From contig SEMN01000643.1 in the NCBI GenBank assembly GCA_005408345.1, forward strand, positions 62,001-126,000: a DNA stretch of 64,000 nt, in the 5' to 3' direction. Both the position numbers and the translations under genes were made by a program. Within the stretch, counting starts at the first letter, position 1, and the number at the start of each line of letters is the position of its first letter. This document shows positions 43,540-55,525 of this stretch, piece after piece. This DNA is from Macquaria australasica (taxonomy: Eukaryota > Chordata > Actinopteri > Centrarchiformes > Percichthyidae). Under the pieces are notes generated by a model. The model saw only the letters and a program-made list of their open reading frames with translations. It had not been told where the DNA came from and did not search any database.

Positions 43540-44023
43540 AACCTACCTGACTGCTGGAATAGAAATCAATTTGAATATTTCACCAAGACTTACCCAGTTT
43601 AAAAATAAAATATTGGGATGCAAATCATGCAGGGAAGCAGGTTCACTTGGGGCAGCGAGAACTGAGGTACATATTCTCTATAGGTTAGGCCCATATGGCA
43701 GCAACAATGAGAAGCAAATTAAATCTTTGAAAAAGAAAATAAATGAACACGGTGTCTCATAGTCATAAATTAGCAGACGACATACTGAAAAGACAAGATG
43801 ATAAAGCTCTAGAATCAAGCTTTCATAAAACACAAGCTGAAATTTTAGCTTCAACCCACAATGTCTTCAGAACAGCGTACTGTATTGCAAAAAATAACCG
43901 GCCTTACTCTGATCATCCAGGACTAATAGAGCTACAGATGATAAATGGTGTAAATGTTGGCCATGTTCTTCACTCAACTGCAGATGGAATCACTAGTGAA
44001 CCACTGAACTGCCTGCTGAAACA
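43540..44023 (+). mobile_element. hAT transposase fragment (KIAA1586/ZMYM-like type)
   Basis: The plus strand reads LGCKSCREAGSLGAART (TTF-type zinc-binding start), NEKQIKSLKKKINEHGVS, then in another frame SHKLADDILKRQDDKALESS, VFRTAYCIAKNNRPYSDHPG and LIELQMINGVNVGHVLHS. This is the N-terminal region of a hAT-derived protein family with many copies in vertebrates. It has one frameshift near 43760. It is cut off by the L2-like tail inserted at 44024; the catalytic RNase-H-like core is not seen. Confidence 0.7.
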
Positions 44024-44345
44024 TTCAATTCAGTTCAATTCAGTTTTATTTATATAGCGCCATATCATAACAAAGTTATCTCAGGGCACTTTTTCGAATA
44101 GAGCAAGTCTAGACCGACTCTTTATATTTACAGAGACCCAACAGTTCCCACCATGAGCAAGCACCATGCGACAGTGGCAAGGAAAAACTCCCTTTTAACA
44201 GGTAGAAACCTTGAGCAGAACCAGGCTCAAGGTGGGCGGTCATCTGCCTCGACCGGTTGGGTTGAAGGGGGAGGGGGGGAGCGGGAGAGAGAGAGCAGGA
44301 GGAAAGAGAACATACAGCAGCACAATACAGTTCCACATAGGGATG
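44024..44345 (-). mobile_element. L2-like LINE 3' end, 5'-truncated
   Basis: The left terminus has TTCAATTCAGTTCAATTCAG and TTTTATTTATATAGCGCC, followed by AGAGACCCAACAGTTCCCAC, GGCAAGGAAAAACTCCC and CATCTGCCTCGACCGGTTGG. All these blocks recur at 52140-52275 next to the L2-like reverse transcriptase, so this is the same family inserted into the hAT fragment. Confidence 0.8.
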
Positions 44346-44429
44346 TAAAGCAATAGTTGTGGTAATGGTATTGATGTTAACACCAACAGAAATAATACTA
44401 AAAGCAATATTATAATAGCAATACTAATT

Positions 44430-45620
44430 AAAGCTGCAAGCAGCGATGAACGGGCCCTCGCACACCTGCGCATGTCGGGGAGGGCAGCGTCCGCCGCTTC
44501 ACGACACGTCAGACCATCAAACGTGCAATTTCCTGCTGTCAGTAGGTGGCGCTACGACCGTGGCCGAAAATGGACATGTAGACGCCTTCAGGGCGGGGGG
44601 GGGGGGGGGTCACGATACATGGGAAGTTTGGGGCCTCTAGGACAATGTACAGTGAAGTTATAAAGCACTTCCTGTTTGGCGGCGAAGGAAAACAGAAGAC
44701 AGTGTGAGTGTGTCTGTGTGTGTGTTGACAAGATGTCAGCTACAACACCCAGACACGCGCAGAGCAGAGAGAAGCTGCTGCATGCAAGACTATAAAACGT
44801 GTAATTTCCTGCCGTCAGTAGGTGGCGCTATGACTGTGGCGTAAAATTATCATACAGGCGTGTTCAGGGCGGGGGAGTCATGACATGTGGTAAGTTTGGG
44901 GCGTTTTGGACAATGTACAGTCCAGTTATAAGCCACTTCCTGTTTATGGCGAAGAAGGCGTTGTCATGGAAACGCCGTTTGATGAAAAGTCACAATCTTC
45001 ACAGTGAAGCATCATGAAGGTCTTAAGTGTATCCTCACCGAACTTGAGGTGGATGTGGTAAATGTGGTAGGAGTACTGATTAAAAGTAGTGGGCGGGTAA
45101 CTTCCTGTTGTCAACAGGTGGCGCTATGACTTTGATTCGATTTTGACCCCTACGTGTGTTCAGGGCGGGAATGTTATCAAACGTGAGGAATATGGAAAAG
45201 ATCCGATCAATTTCAGCCGAGTTACAACAGTTTGATTGTTCATGATGGAACATCGAAATTCGCCGCGCCGCCATGACCACGCCCTCTGGCGAAAAGTCAC
45301 AGTTTTCACTGTACAGCATCATCAACGTCTTTAGGCTTTACTGGCCAATTTTGAGGTTGTTCTGCTGAACCCACTCTGAGATGCATGTCACTATAAAACG
45401 TGACATTTCCTGCTGTCAGTAGGTGGCGCTATGACTGTGGCCGAAAATTTGCATATAGATGCCTTCAGGGCGGGGGGGTCATGACACGTGGTAAGTTTGG
45501 GGCCTGTAGGACAATGTACAGTGAAGTTATTAAGCACTTCCTATTTGGCTGAGAAAAACCTAACTTCCACGCCACCTCACGGGCAGACTGTGTAAAAAAA
45601 AAAAATTAAAAAAAATCCAC
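44430..45620 (+). repeat. Unclassified teleost element of four ~290-bp tandem units
   Basis: It starts AAAGCTGCAAGCAGCGATGA and CGGGCCCTCGCAC, a phrase I know as a common but poorly classified fish repeat. Four units follow, each with TTTCCTG.TGTCAGTAGGTGG, CTTCAGGGCGGG, a GGACAATGTACAG word and CACTTCCTGTTT-like text, beginning near 44520, 44795, 45090 and 45395. The third is the most diverged. A G run of about 15 lies at 44597-44610 and an A run at 45594-45605. No coding frame. Confidence 0.7.
44539..45429 (+). promoter_or_regulatory. Four CTCF-like motifs in one orientation
   Basis: TCAGTAGGTGGCGC occurs at 44539-44552, 44815-44828 and 45416-45429, and TCAACAGGTGGCGC at 45111-45124. Against the 14-base CTCF core consensus CCASYAGRKGGCRS, three copies miss only the first base and one misses two. 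Spacing is 276, 296 and 305 bp, set by the tandem units of the host repeat. Binding is inferred, not shown. Confidence 0.45.
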
Positions 45621-47379
45621 GAGTATCGTTTGATGGCCATCTTGTTAAGAAGGCATGGTCCAAGTTTGAAGGCGATGTGATAAAATGTGTAGGAGGAGTT
45701 CGACAAAGTACGAGGGCAGGAAATGGCCAAAAATGAACAGTTAATTAAAAATAACTGACTTCCTGTTGGGTTTGGGGGTTCTTTTGAACTTAAGACATAA
45801 TGAAGGGAATGGTGTAATGGAATTTAATTTTAATCAACTTCAATTTGAACATTCACATGCACTGTAGGGGTTTAACTGCATCATTACAGCCACTGGTGTT
45901 CATATAAAATATCCAGCCTCTCTCCTCTGTCATGACGCATGCAAACTGTTATTGAACGCTGTGATGTCAGAGTTCTCTGACGTAATGTCTGGTACACCCA
46001 AACATACCCACCCCTTCACACACACACCACACTTCCCCATCCCTCTTTTGCTGTATCTCTCTTTGTTTTTATTTTTTGTGAGATTACATTCTGAGCAACA
46101 CAATGCAGTCATAACGCACTGAGCACGCACACATGCGTCACTGGGAGGCAATTCTGTTGAGGTCATGATAATGCTGAGTCATCTCTGCTTCTTTCAGCTC
46201 TTTGTCTCTTTAAGCTGTGAGAGTGTGTAGGGAAGAGAGAAAGAGACTGTGTGAGTGGGTGTACATCTTCCTTCTCAGCATCAGATCTGTTTCTTCCTGC
46301 ATATGTATCTTTCATATATTCTTTCACATTCATGTACATCAGTTAGGTATAACAAAAAGTGATATAATTCACATCTTTTGTAGTTTTATGATTGTCATGC
46401 CAGGCAAAACCTGCTGTAAACCACTTTGGAAACACAATAAAAACAATCAGAGGTGTATTGAGAATAAATATTCCTTCTAAGCTGGTCTGGACCTACAACT
46501 AATAGTCTAGTGTTTGCCCTGTTAGTGGAGGGGCCTAAGTTGGTTGGTTGGTTGGTGGGAGCGTGTTGTTTTATGTACTGATGAGACTATAAAGTCCGGT
46601 CCATGAAGTCCAGTTTGAATAACAGATCCATGAGTTTTGCAGGTTTATCAGACACCAACACACTGCACAGAGGTTTATTATACTCTGACACAGGATTTTA
46701 CTACTCTGGAGTTGTCAGGGGTGACAGTTATTTCATCTTTTGTCACGACAGTCGCAAGCTAAACAGAAGAAATACTGCATTCCCGTTACGAAGTAATCCA
46801 CCAGGAATGTGTGCTTGCATTTGATTGGCCAACGCAGTGCCTTGCCAAATGATGTTGCATTGTGTTGCGGCAAAAATTGAGCCAGATTAAATTTTTTTGC
46901 ATTTCTTTGCATTTTTTGCAGGATATTGGTTTGTGAGCGCTCTCCAAACTATTTAGAGCGCACAGTAGTACTGTGGCTGAACAGAGCCAGTGTGACACTG
47001 ATAGAGGACTGCAGCTGCTGCCGTTGTGCCTCTGACGTGTTGCTTTTGCTTCACAGACGGTGTAGACAAGGTGTTAGTGTTGTTCCTCCCTTCAGAGACA
47101 GTACAAATGAGAAAAGTGTGTGCCATGACTCACTCAGTTGTTGGAAATACTACCAGCTAATGTACATTTAATGTGTGTTTTCATGGAGAGTCATTTTACT
47201 TAATGCTTAAAGTACAACTAAGTGACAATAGTCCAAAATCTCAGTTTTTTCGCGCTCTTACTATGACTACATAGGAGTTAGAGTAAGAGAGGAACTAAGC
47301 TGTACAACCTAAAAGGATACTATGCTGTGTATGTATGTGTGTGCTGCTCTTAAGGGCTGAGAGCAGCTCAGTCATATTG

Positions 47380-47380
<1 letters not shown>
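45621..47380. other. No gene recognised
   Basis: Intronic if the leader exons above are real. A GGTTGGTTGGTT run lies near 46538-46552. No domain or repeat family recognised. Confidence 0.3.

Positions 47381-47427
<47 letters not shown>
47381..47427. repeat. (TG)n microsatellite
   Basis: About 23 uninterrupted TG units. Confidence 0.97.
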
Positions 47428-48772
47428 AAAGTGACCCCTTACTCTTTTAAAGAAAACAGGAAATGGTTTTACTGTGGTTGACAGTGAGAGCAGGGTTACA
47501 TGAATGCATAACGTGTCTCTGCTGAATATTTAACACAGTCTCAAAAACCATGAGCATTAATATTAAATGTTGTGGACAATGTGTAGATAAGATTCCTCTG
47601 AGATGAAAATGATGACAACAGCAGGCTGAGGCATGTCTACATGAACATCATGTGGGGAAAAAAAGCTGACGGCGAAGCAATTGGCGAGCGAGGTTAAAAC
47701 AATAGGTGAAGGTTTTGGTCATGGTTGGATAAGAAAATGCAAACTGTCTCTAGAAATGTTGTTGTCATGAGCTGGGACTTGGATTGGACTTGAGGGTAAA
47801 TATATCTCCACCCATGGGAACTTTCCACTGAACTAACTTAATGTCAGACTACTAGCACTATTTATGTTCCATTTATAGTCTTCTCTATGTAATATCTTCA
47901 TGACTCATGCATATTAAAACATCATGCTCATTTCACATTTTTTCAAGAAAGTAAGAAATCCTGTTCCATATACAGTAAAAAAGATATCTAAAAAAAAAAC
48001 TGATGATAAATTAGGAGTGTTTTGAGTCGCATTCTCTCTGCCTCTTATGTATCCTTTTACTCCCTGGGGGTATTCAGTCTGAAAAACGTGTAACTCCACC
48101 CTCAGATTCAGCTAGAACCCTCTCTCCCATCATATTTAAAAAATGCAACGAGTGAGGGAACAACAACTGTAGGAAGCGTGGCTACATAGTGTGTGGGTCA
48201 GGGGACACAGGGGAGGCTGACACTGATTAGAGTCTTTTTTTTATATAAATTTCATGACAGACAGGTCCCAACCAGTTGACTATATGGCAGCATTTGCCTT
48301 GCAGGTTCAGGGCTGATTTAAAACAGTAGATGGCGTGTTGAGCCATTTTCAACCCATGAAATGCTGATTTTTTTTTTTGTAAATTTGGTAAGAAAGTTAA
48401 TATTAACACCAACATTGATGTGTTTCATCACAGTACAGTCATCCTTTCGTTTACTGCTCAAAAACATGTTTAAGTGTGCAGTACCTCTTTAAAAACCTTA
48501 GATGAGAAGGGGAGGAAGAGGTGTTGAACAGAGATAAAATTGGTACTAAAAATGGGATTTGGGAGAGGAAAGAGGATTTTAGATGTTGTGGTTCATGTTG
48601 TAAAAACACAGATAAGAGCTCTGAGAATACTGATCCTCTAACTGTGTTTCTGAACACACATAATATACAGGAAGTCGGATTTTACTTACAGTGAAATCAG
48701 GTGTGAAATAGTTAAATGCTTCCGAAATTAATCACTGCTGTAGCTCCCCTAACTCGGATTATTAGCATTGAT

Positions 48773-48777
<5 letters not shown>
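47428..48777. other. No gene recognised
   Basis: AT-rich sequence with an A run near 47990 and a T run near 48369. Confidence 0.3.

Positions 48778-48818
<41 letters not shown>
48778..48818. repeat. (TA)n microsatellite
   Basis: About 20 TA units. Confidence 0.95.
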
Positions 48819-48819
<1 letters not shown>

Positions 48820-48837
48820 CATACATACACATTACAA

Positions 48838-48975
48838 TGTATCCCTATGGGGGCATGAAAATGTGTACCTAATTTCATGTCAACTTTTGAGACTTTTCAC
48901 TCAAACGACGTCAACCTCATGGTGACACTACAGAAGAAATCGGGATCACCAAAGTCAGTAGGATACATCAAATAC
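48838..48975 (+). repeat. Teleost interspersed repeat, short copy
   Basis: It contains AATTTCATGTCAACTTTTGA, CAACCTCATGGTGACACTAC and GGATCACCAAAGTCAGTAGG. The same phrases appear in the same order at 60480-60650. The class is unknown to me. Confidence 0.6.
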
Positions 48976-51900
48976 ACTCATCTTTACATTTTCATTGCAT
49001 TTTCTATATTTTGATAATATTCCCCTAAAGAGAGGTTAAAATTTAACACCAGTCAAAAGATAAGGCAGTAAGGGGCAGTGAACTGAAAACGCTTTAGGTT
49101 GTTTTATTTTTATTATGCAAATGTGGCCCCCCAAAACTATATTATTCATAGTAATAATATTACTAATAATGTAACATTTATATGTAAAAGACAGAGTGTT
49201 TTGAAAAAAATATAAAATACAAGAATGAGGTAAAGAACAATGGATAATATGTTCTTAACATAAAATTTAACCAGGGAGAAATTAAAAAAAGCTTTCCATG
49301 GGACAATTGTATTGTACAAATGTGTGTGTGTGTCAGCTTAAGTTGTGTACCATATGACACAACTTATTGCGTGATACAGACATTGTACTGTGCATTCAGT
49401 GCATGAATGGAGCTGATAATTTGATTTTATTCATATATCATATATCATTCATAGAGCTGATTTACATTGTGAATTACCACCGTAGTGTTATTTGAATTCT
49501 CAAAGACGGTGAAGTAAATATAATCTGTTTTTAAGATGTTTAGTGGTGAGTGCTAATGATATGTACTATCAAGGCTTAACCACCCTAAAACGTTTCAGAG
49601 GGAACAAGTGCTGATAAGTGTGTGTCTGTGTGTGAGTGTTAGGGGGGCGTTAATGGACACTGATAAGCCAGCGGGAGGGCAACACTGATAAGCTGCTATA
49701 TGTTAACTCATAGTCTACACTGTGTGTGTGTGTGCATGTTTATATTTAGTTTGCACATTCACAATTACATGTTATGTGACATATAGATATATGAATCTGT
49801 ATCAAGTATTATGTACAGAATGTATTATTGTAAACTGGGGTCATTTTTATAGGCTACTGCATGTTTGCATGTGTGTTTTTTCATTGATGATGAGGTTCCC
49901 TCGTTTTATCTTTTTCTCTTAACCTTCTCACACTGTTACTGTGCCTTCTTTCTCTGTAGATAGACAGAAAAGGTGGGGCAAAGGGGAACCCATGGTGTAC
50001 AGGATGGGCACACACTGTTCACTGCTTTTAGCTTGTTATCCAACGTGCATATTTTTACATTGTTTATCAACCAAATCTCAAAAGCTTTTTCCTGTGTTTT
50101 TATTGGCACACTTTACATTGGCCAATGCTGACTTTCACATGTTTGGATGTGTCCACTGTTGACAGGCAGGAAACTATCTGTCAGCTATCAGGCATAAAGA
50201 AAGATGTTACAAGGTTACTATATTTTGCAATACAAAATTGTAGGAGAGATTAGGGAAAATGCCATATTAAAAAAGGTCTTTAAAGTAAGTGTCACAATAA
50301 GATTAGGATTAAATCGGAGCAACAAAAAATGATAAGTGAAAAATGAAAAGAAGTTAAAGCTCAAACATGATTCAGATGTCTGCAGATGTGTTCAGGAATG
50401 TGGTCTCATAATATATTGGTATATGGCAAGTATCTGGCGATACTAGACAAGTTTTGGTTAGTTTCCTTTTCTTTGTTTTCTTTTCTTTTGTTAAGTAGAC
50501 TACCAGCTTTCATTTTTTGTTGTTTAATGTGAAAATCTTTATGCAGTTTGGCCCATCTATAGGCTTGTGTATTTTATGTTAAAACTTGAACCTAAAACTG
50601 AACTCTCATGGAAACTCATTTTTGCAAGACATGCATGTAAAAAACAAATCAGCAACTATCATTGGGCTACCTATAGATAAAGGTCAAACAAAAAATGAAT
50701 GAGTCAATCTAACAATCTATAGTTAATATTCGACAGTAATGTAACCTGAAACCTAAAGTCAAGAGGTCAGTTTTCCAGTTATGCAATCATTGTCTTTTTA
50801 GCTTCTGAAAAGTTATTACCTCAGTTTAAATAACTAGCTTGCAGCATTAGTGTTTTGCTTGTTTGCAGTAAATGAATCTGTAGTTTTACAGATACCTTCC
50901 TCCTATAAACATGCTTTAATCAGTGTATGGTGGACCATCTACTGTATATGGTTGGAATAACCCTCTAGGGGTTCCTGGGGCAACAATTAGTTGTGGGCAA
51001 GTTATGTAACCTGTTATCTGCAAGTGTCCATAATGAATAGTGCACACAGCAGACTACGCATGTCAGCTTTGTTATACAGTATTTTGCCCAGATATCAGCC
51101 AGTACTCCTGTGCTGAAGATACCTGAACCTGAGTATGCACCATTTAATTAAGGTCTTAAAATAACAGTTTGACATAGGGCCTTGAAGTTAGGTAATAACT
51201 AAGGCCCTGTCTTGAGGCCCTTATCATTGCAGTTGATAATGTCCTTGAGAGGTGTATATTCCCAAACAAATTTGCACTAAATCAAACTGCCACACACCAA
51301 CTGACACACGGTGAACCTGGGGGTTTCAGGGTCCCTGTTGGTCTGGGGACCCAGGGCAGGGTTTGATTGCAGCCACAGTGGGTCATACCTTGATGGGGCT
51401 TATTATCATATCTTTTCAACACAGAAAGCTAGTTAGCAGAGCTTTGGGATGTTCAATGCTTCAACTAACCTTTTGAATTTTAAACAGCCATATTATGTTA
51501 GCACACTAATGTTCTATTTTACCCTACTGTGCTAATATTTGCTGGCTTGTTGTGTGCTAAAATATTACCCTATAAACGTTTGCTAACATTTCTTACCATA
51601 TTAAAATAGGTAATTCCAAGTGCTTTACATAAGGCATAGAAGTACATTAGAACACTTAAAAACAACCCAGTGAAGAGGAAAATCAAATAAACACACATTG
51701 TACACACTGCATTGTGAAACATTAACTTCAGCTGCCAAATGTCACCATGTTAATATTCTACTTTGAAATAACTATTAAAAAGCTAATGCTGCCTTTCATG
51801 CTAACATTAATCAGAGAACGAAGAACAACTAAGAAAGCCTTTCAGTACTATGCTAATTTAGCTCACTGGGTTATTAGCTCATTGGCTAATTCACGTCATA

Positions 51901-52092
51901 TCGCTAACACTGTAAATACGAGCAAAGAAGTCTGAAAAACTCAGAGTTGCAATTCCAAGTTGGAGATGGGAATAATACATAAAAACATCCAAGTCGTAAT
52001 AAATCCTGGTCGCATCAAAATGTCAACATTTTGTGGCATAATCCACGCAAATATTCCGTTCAGAGTACAACTTCGGTGAACTTTTTGACCCT
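48976..52092. other. No gene recognised
   Basis: About 3 kb of AT-rich sequence without supported features. A TG run lies near 49722-49734 and a possible LINE-type tail word (CAAGTGCTTTACATA) near 51620. Confidence 0.3.
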
Positions 52093-53372
52093 TTGGCACT
52101 TTTCATATAGAGCAGGTCTAGTCCGTACTCTTTATAATATTATTTAGAGACCCAACAAATCCCACCATGAGCAGCACTAGGCGACAGTGGCAAGGAAAAA
52201 CTCCCTTTTAACAGGCAGGAACCTCGAGCAGAACCAGGCTCTGGGTGGGCGGTCATCTGCCTCGACTGGTTGGGTTGAGAAAGAAAGAGAGAGGAGGGGA
52301 TGATAATAATAGTAGTCATAATAATAATAATAATAATGATAATAATAATAATAAGATTAATATTAATAACAGTATTGGCAGCAGTGGCTGTTGAGCAGGA
52401 ACAGCAGGTGGCTGCAACCATAGATCCAGACTCTACAGCTCCAGAGGCAGAAACACCTGCAGAAAGCAACAGAAGGGAAGAGAGAGGGAGAGAGAGAGGA
52501 GAGAAAGCACACAACTACGGGAGAGAGAAGAAGTCGAGTTAGTAACAAGCATTGATGGGATAAGAGTTTGTACAGATGAAGAGGAAGAGAGACAAGCTCA
52601 TTGCATCATAGGAAGTCCCCCGGCAGTCTAGGCCTATAGCAGCATAACTAAGGGGGGGCTCAGGGGTCACTATAAGCTTTATCAAAGAGGAAAGTCTTAA
52701 GCCTACTCTTAAATGTGAGGAGGTTGTCCGCCTCCCGTACACAAACTGGGACCTGGTTCCACAGGAGAGGAGCTTGATAGCTGAAGGCTCTGGCTCCCAT
52801 TCTACTTTTAGAGACTCTAGGAACCACAAGGAACCCTGCATTCTGGGAGCGCAGTGCTCTAGTGGGGTAATAGGGTACTATGAGCTCTTTAAGATATGAT
52901 GGTGCCTGACCATTTAGGGCTTTGAAGGTGAGAAGGATTTTAAATTCTATTCTGGATTTTACAGGGAGCCAGTGTAGAGAAGCTAATATTGGAGAAATAT
53001 GTTCTCTTTTTCTGGTTCTTGTCAGTAAACGTGCCGCAGCATTCTGAATCAGCTGGAGAGTCTTAAGGGATTTATTGGGGCAGCCTGATAATAGAGAGTT
53101 GCAATAGTCCAGCCTAGACGTAACAAATGCATGGACTAGTTTTTCTGCATCTTTTTGAGATAGGATGTGCCTGATTTTTGCAATGTTACGTAAATGAAAA
53201 AAGGCAGTTCTTGAAGTTTGTTTTATTTGGGAGTTAAAGGACATATCCTGATCAAAGATAACTCCAAGATTCCTTACGGTGTCGCTGGAGGCCAGGGCAA
53301 TGCCATCTAGAGAAACTATATCTTTAGATAATGTGTTTCGGAGGTCACCTTTTTTGGTTATGTGCAAACTAT
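52093..53372 (-). mobile_element. L2-like LINE, 3' portion with open reverse-transcriptase C terminus
   Basis: On the minus strand, 53367-52660 is open for 235 codons. It reads LRNLGVIFDQDMSF-type text (VRNLGVIFDQ), SRLDYCNSLLSGCP, LQLIQNAAARLLT, ISPILASLHWLPVKSRIEFK, LWNQVPVCVREADNLLTFKS RLKTFLFDKA and ends in a stop: thumb and C-terminal region of an L2-type LINE. The 3' untranslated part, 52659-52093, has a (AAT)n block at 52300-52356 and the AGAGACCCAACA / GGCAAGGAAAAACTCCC blocks shared with 44024. The final TATAGCGCC and TTCAA repeat are missing, so its very end is lost. The palm domain is absent (5' truncation). Confidence 0.85.
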
Positions 53373-55248
53373 AATACCATTAGATTATTAATTTTGGGCA
53401 GTCATGTTTTAGTAATTTCAGTTAGCAGACCCTGGTATTTTGTTCACTGTCAGTTAGCTTTGCTCGGTTGCTCACAGGACAATAAATTCACATAATTTAT
53501 TTAAAAGATGTGTTTGTACCATCATCTCTCATAACTGTCTGTAAACCATTGCTCTTTGTGGAGGCTTTTACGCAGAAAGAGGAGGTTCGATAAAAGTGCA
53601 ACAAACCTAATAAATTACAATAGCTTCCTCTCTCTCCAGCTCTTCGTTCTCTCAAAGGTAGTCGCACCTGTGCTTTTCTTCTGACAACAACTCCAAATGG
53701 CTGCCTTGAAAAAGGCAAAAAAGAATGTTTAGGAATGTGATTTTTCAGGATTAATCTGGAATTCCAGATTTTCTGACCTGAAAATGTGACCCACATGAAT
53801 CATTGCAGATCCGTTAAACAAATTAAGGGGGTTGAGCCAAGTTTTATTCGGGTATGTCAGGATCAGTGTTGCCAACTCTCACGCTGAGACACACACTTTC
53901 ACGTTCAGACTCACGCTCTCACGCTGCCCAAACAATTCTCAGGCCAAAACACTGACAGCAACAGAGATGAACTGGCGAGTTACATACTGTAACCCCTATT
54001 CTATGAGTATAGGCTCTTAAATTACTCTCTGTTTGGTCCGCGATATGTGCGCGATGCTTATCGCCGTGTTGACGGCTGTTCTGGCAGAAAACCCTACGCT
54101 GGAGTGTATAAGGCGTTACAGTGAGTGAGTGTGTGTGTGTGTTCATATTTGGCTGAGTGAGTAAAAGCTAAGTAGCTAAAATGACTAGCTAGTGTTTGCT
54201 TATCTGCTAAGTTAATAAGCTAGTTAACGTAGCCAGCTGTCAAAGTTAGTGCTAGTCTAGACACATGCAGCACTTGGCTGTATAAATGGTTGCTTTTCAA
54301 GTAACATTAATCCTTATGATTACTGTGATTACTGTGAATAACCACATTTCTGTTTCCTGCTTTTTGGTCATTTGCCAATCACATGCCTAAATGTTACACA
54401 TTACATGGAAAATGCACCCTTCCTCTCTCTGTCTATATATATCTCTCTCTATTTTTTCCTCTTTTCAGTCTCTTAAGTGTCTGAAAAGATACAGAAGTGA
54501 CAGGTTAAAGTTAAAGGAGTCTGATAATCTGATTGGGATATCTTCCTCCCATTCTCTGTTTCCCACAGACTGACTCTTGATGTTGACCAGTCTGCAACTT
54601 GAGGGCTTGAAGATGATTTGAACCAACAACAAAGCACTCGCACTATATTTGTGTCTCTTGATTGAGGTTGAGGGTGGGAGATGTTACAATATATTTAAGC
54701 AACTAAAAGTAAAGTGGCTTTAATCTTCCTTATCATTCTCCCCATCACATTCTGTTTTTTGTCCTCACTGACTAAAACCCTCACAGCTCGACTGCCCAGA
54801 CAGACAACAGCGACATGAATTTGGTTATTAGAAATCTTATGCAACATTTCCCATTTCCCTTATCTCAGTAATTATAATGTGTCTAATATGTGGGTGGTAT
54901 TAGCTGCACAATGTGAGTGGCTGTCATTCTCACCTTTTTTAAATTCAGAGCCAAACAACATAGCATTAATTAAGGTCATTTAACAGAAATACATGAAAGT
55001 TACAAAACATGACACCTCCATCTTTTTTTTTTTTACTCTAATGTCCCAGTTCAATACATCCATTGAACAGATAGGTGTCTCATTATTTTATTTACCTAGA
55101 CCTGCGTAAATCTAACCTTACTCCTAAATCTAAGTTGTAGCCCTTAAATAGCCTCTTAGAGGAGTGAGAACTAACTAAAACTGTCTAACCTCAACATGTT
55201 CTCACCTAAGTAGTTAACACTCAAAATGCTGAAGGTACCCAGAAATTA

Positions 55249-55253
<5 letters not shown>
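53373..55253. other. No gene recognised
   Basis: Intron-like AT-rich sequence. TCACGCTCTCACGCTGCCC and related words repeat near 53875-53930, and a TG run lies near 54128-54140. Confidence 0.3.

Positions 55254-55300
<47 letters not shown>
55254..55300. repeat. (TC)n microsatellite forming the splice polypyrimidine tract
   Basis: About 23 TC units run up to nine bases before the AG at 55308-55309, the likely acceptor of the rell2 start-codon exon. Confidence 0.9.
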
Positions 55301-55302
<2 letters not shown>

Positions 55303-55309
55303 GACTCAG

Positions 55310-55525
55310 TTTGAACCTACATTATGACTGAATTAGAAGCCTCGGGGGTGGGGGATGTTCCTCCACCCTACATGATCTTTGTGGTGGTCTTCCTCTTCTT
55401 CCTCACCGGACTGCTTGGCTTCCTCATCTGCCACCTGCTGAAGAAGAAGGGCTACCGCTGCCGCACCAGAGACATGGATGATGAAGAGGAGGAGGAGGAA
55501 GAGAAACTTAATGGAAATGCAGACG
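55310..55525 (+). CDS. rell2: rell2 first coding exon (start codon, membrane span)
   Basis: The acceptor AG is at 55308-55309; 14 nt of leader precede ATG 55324. It encodes residues 1-67 and ends GCAGACG before GTGAGT (donor 55526). It holds the whole membrane anchor, the basic KKKGYRCRTRD stop-transfer segment and the acidic run. Confidence 0.75.

Noticed and set aside
49941..50162. Possible exon after CTTTCTCTGTAG at 49960
   Set aside because: A good-looking acceptor, but no conserved protein, no matching donor and no RELT-family content.
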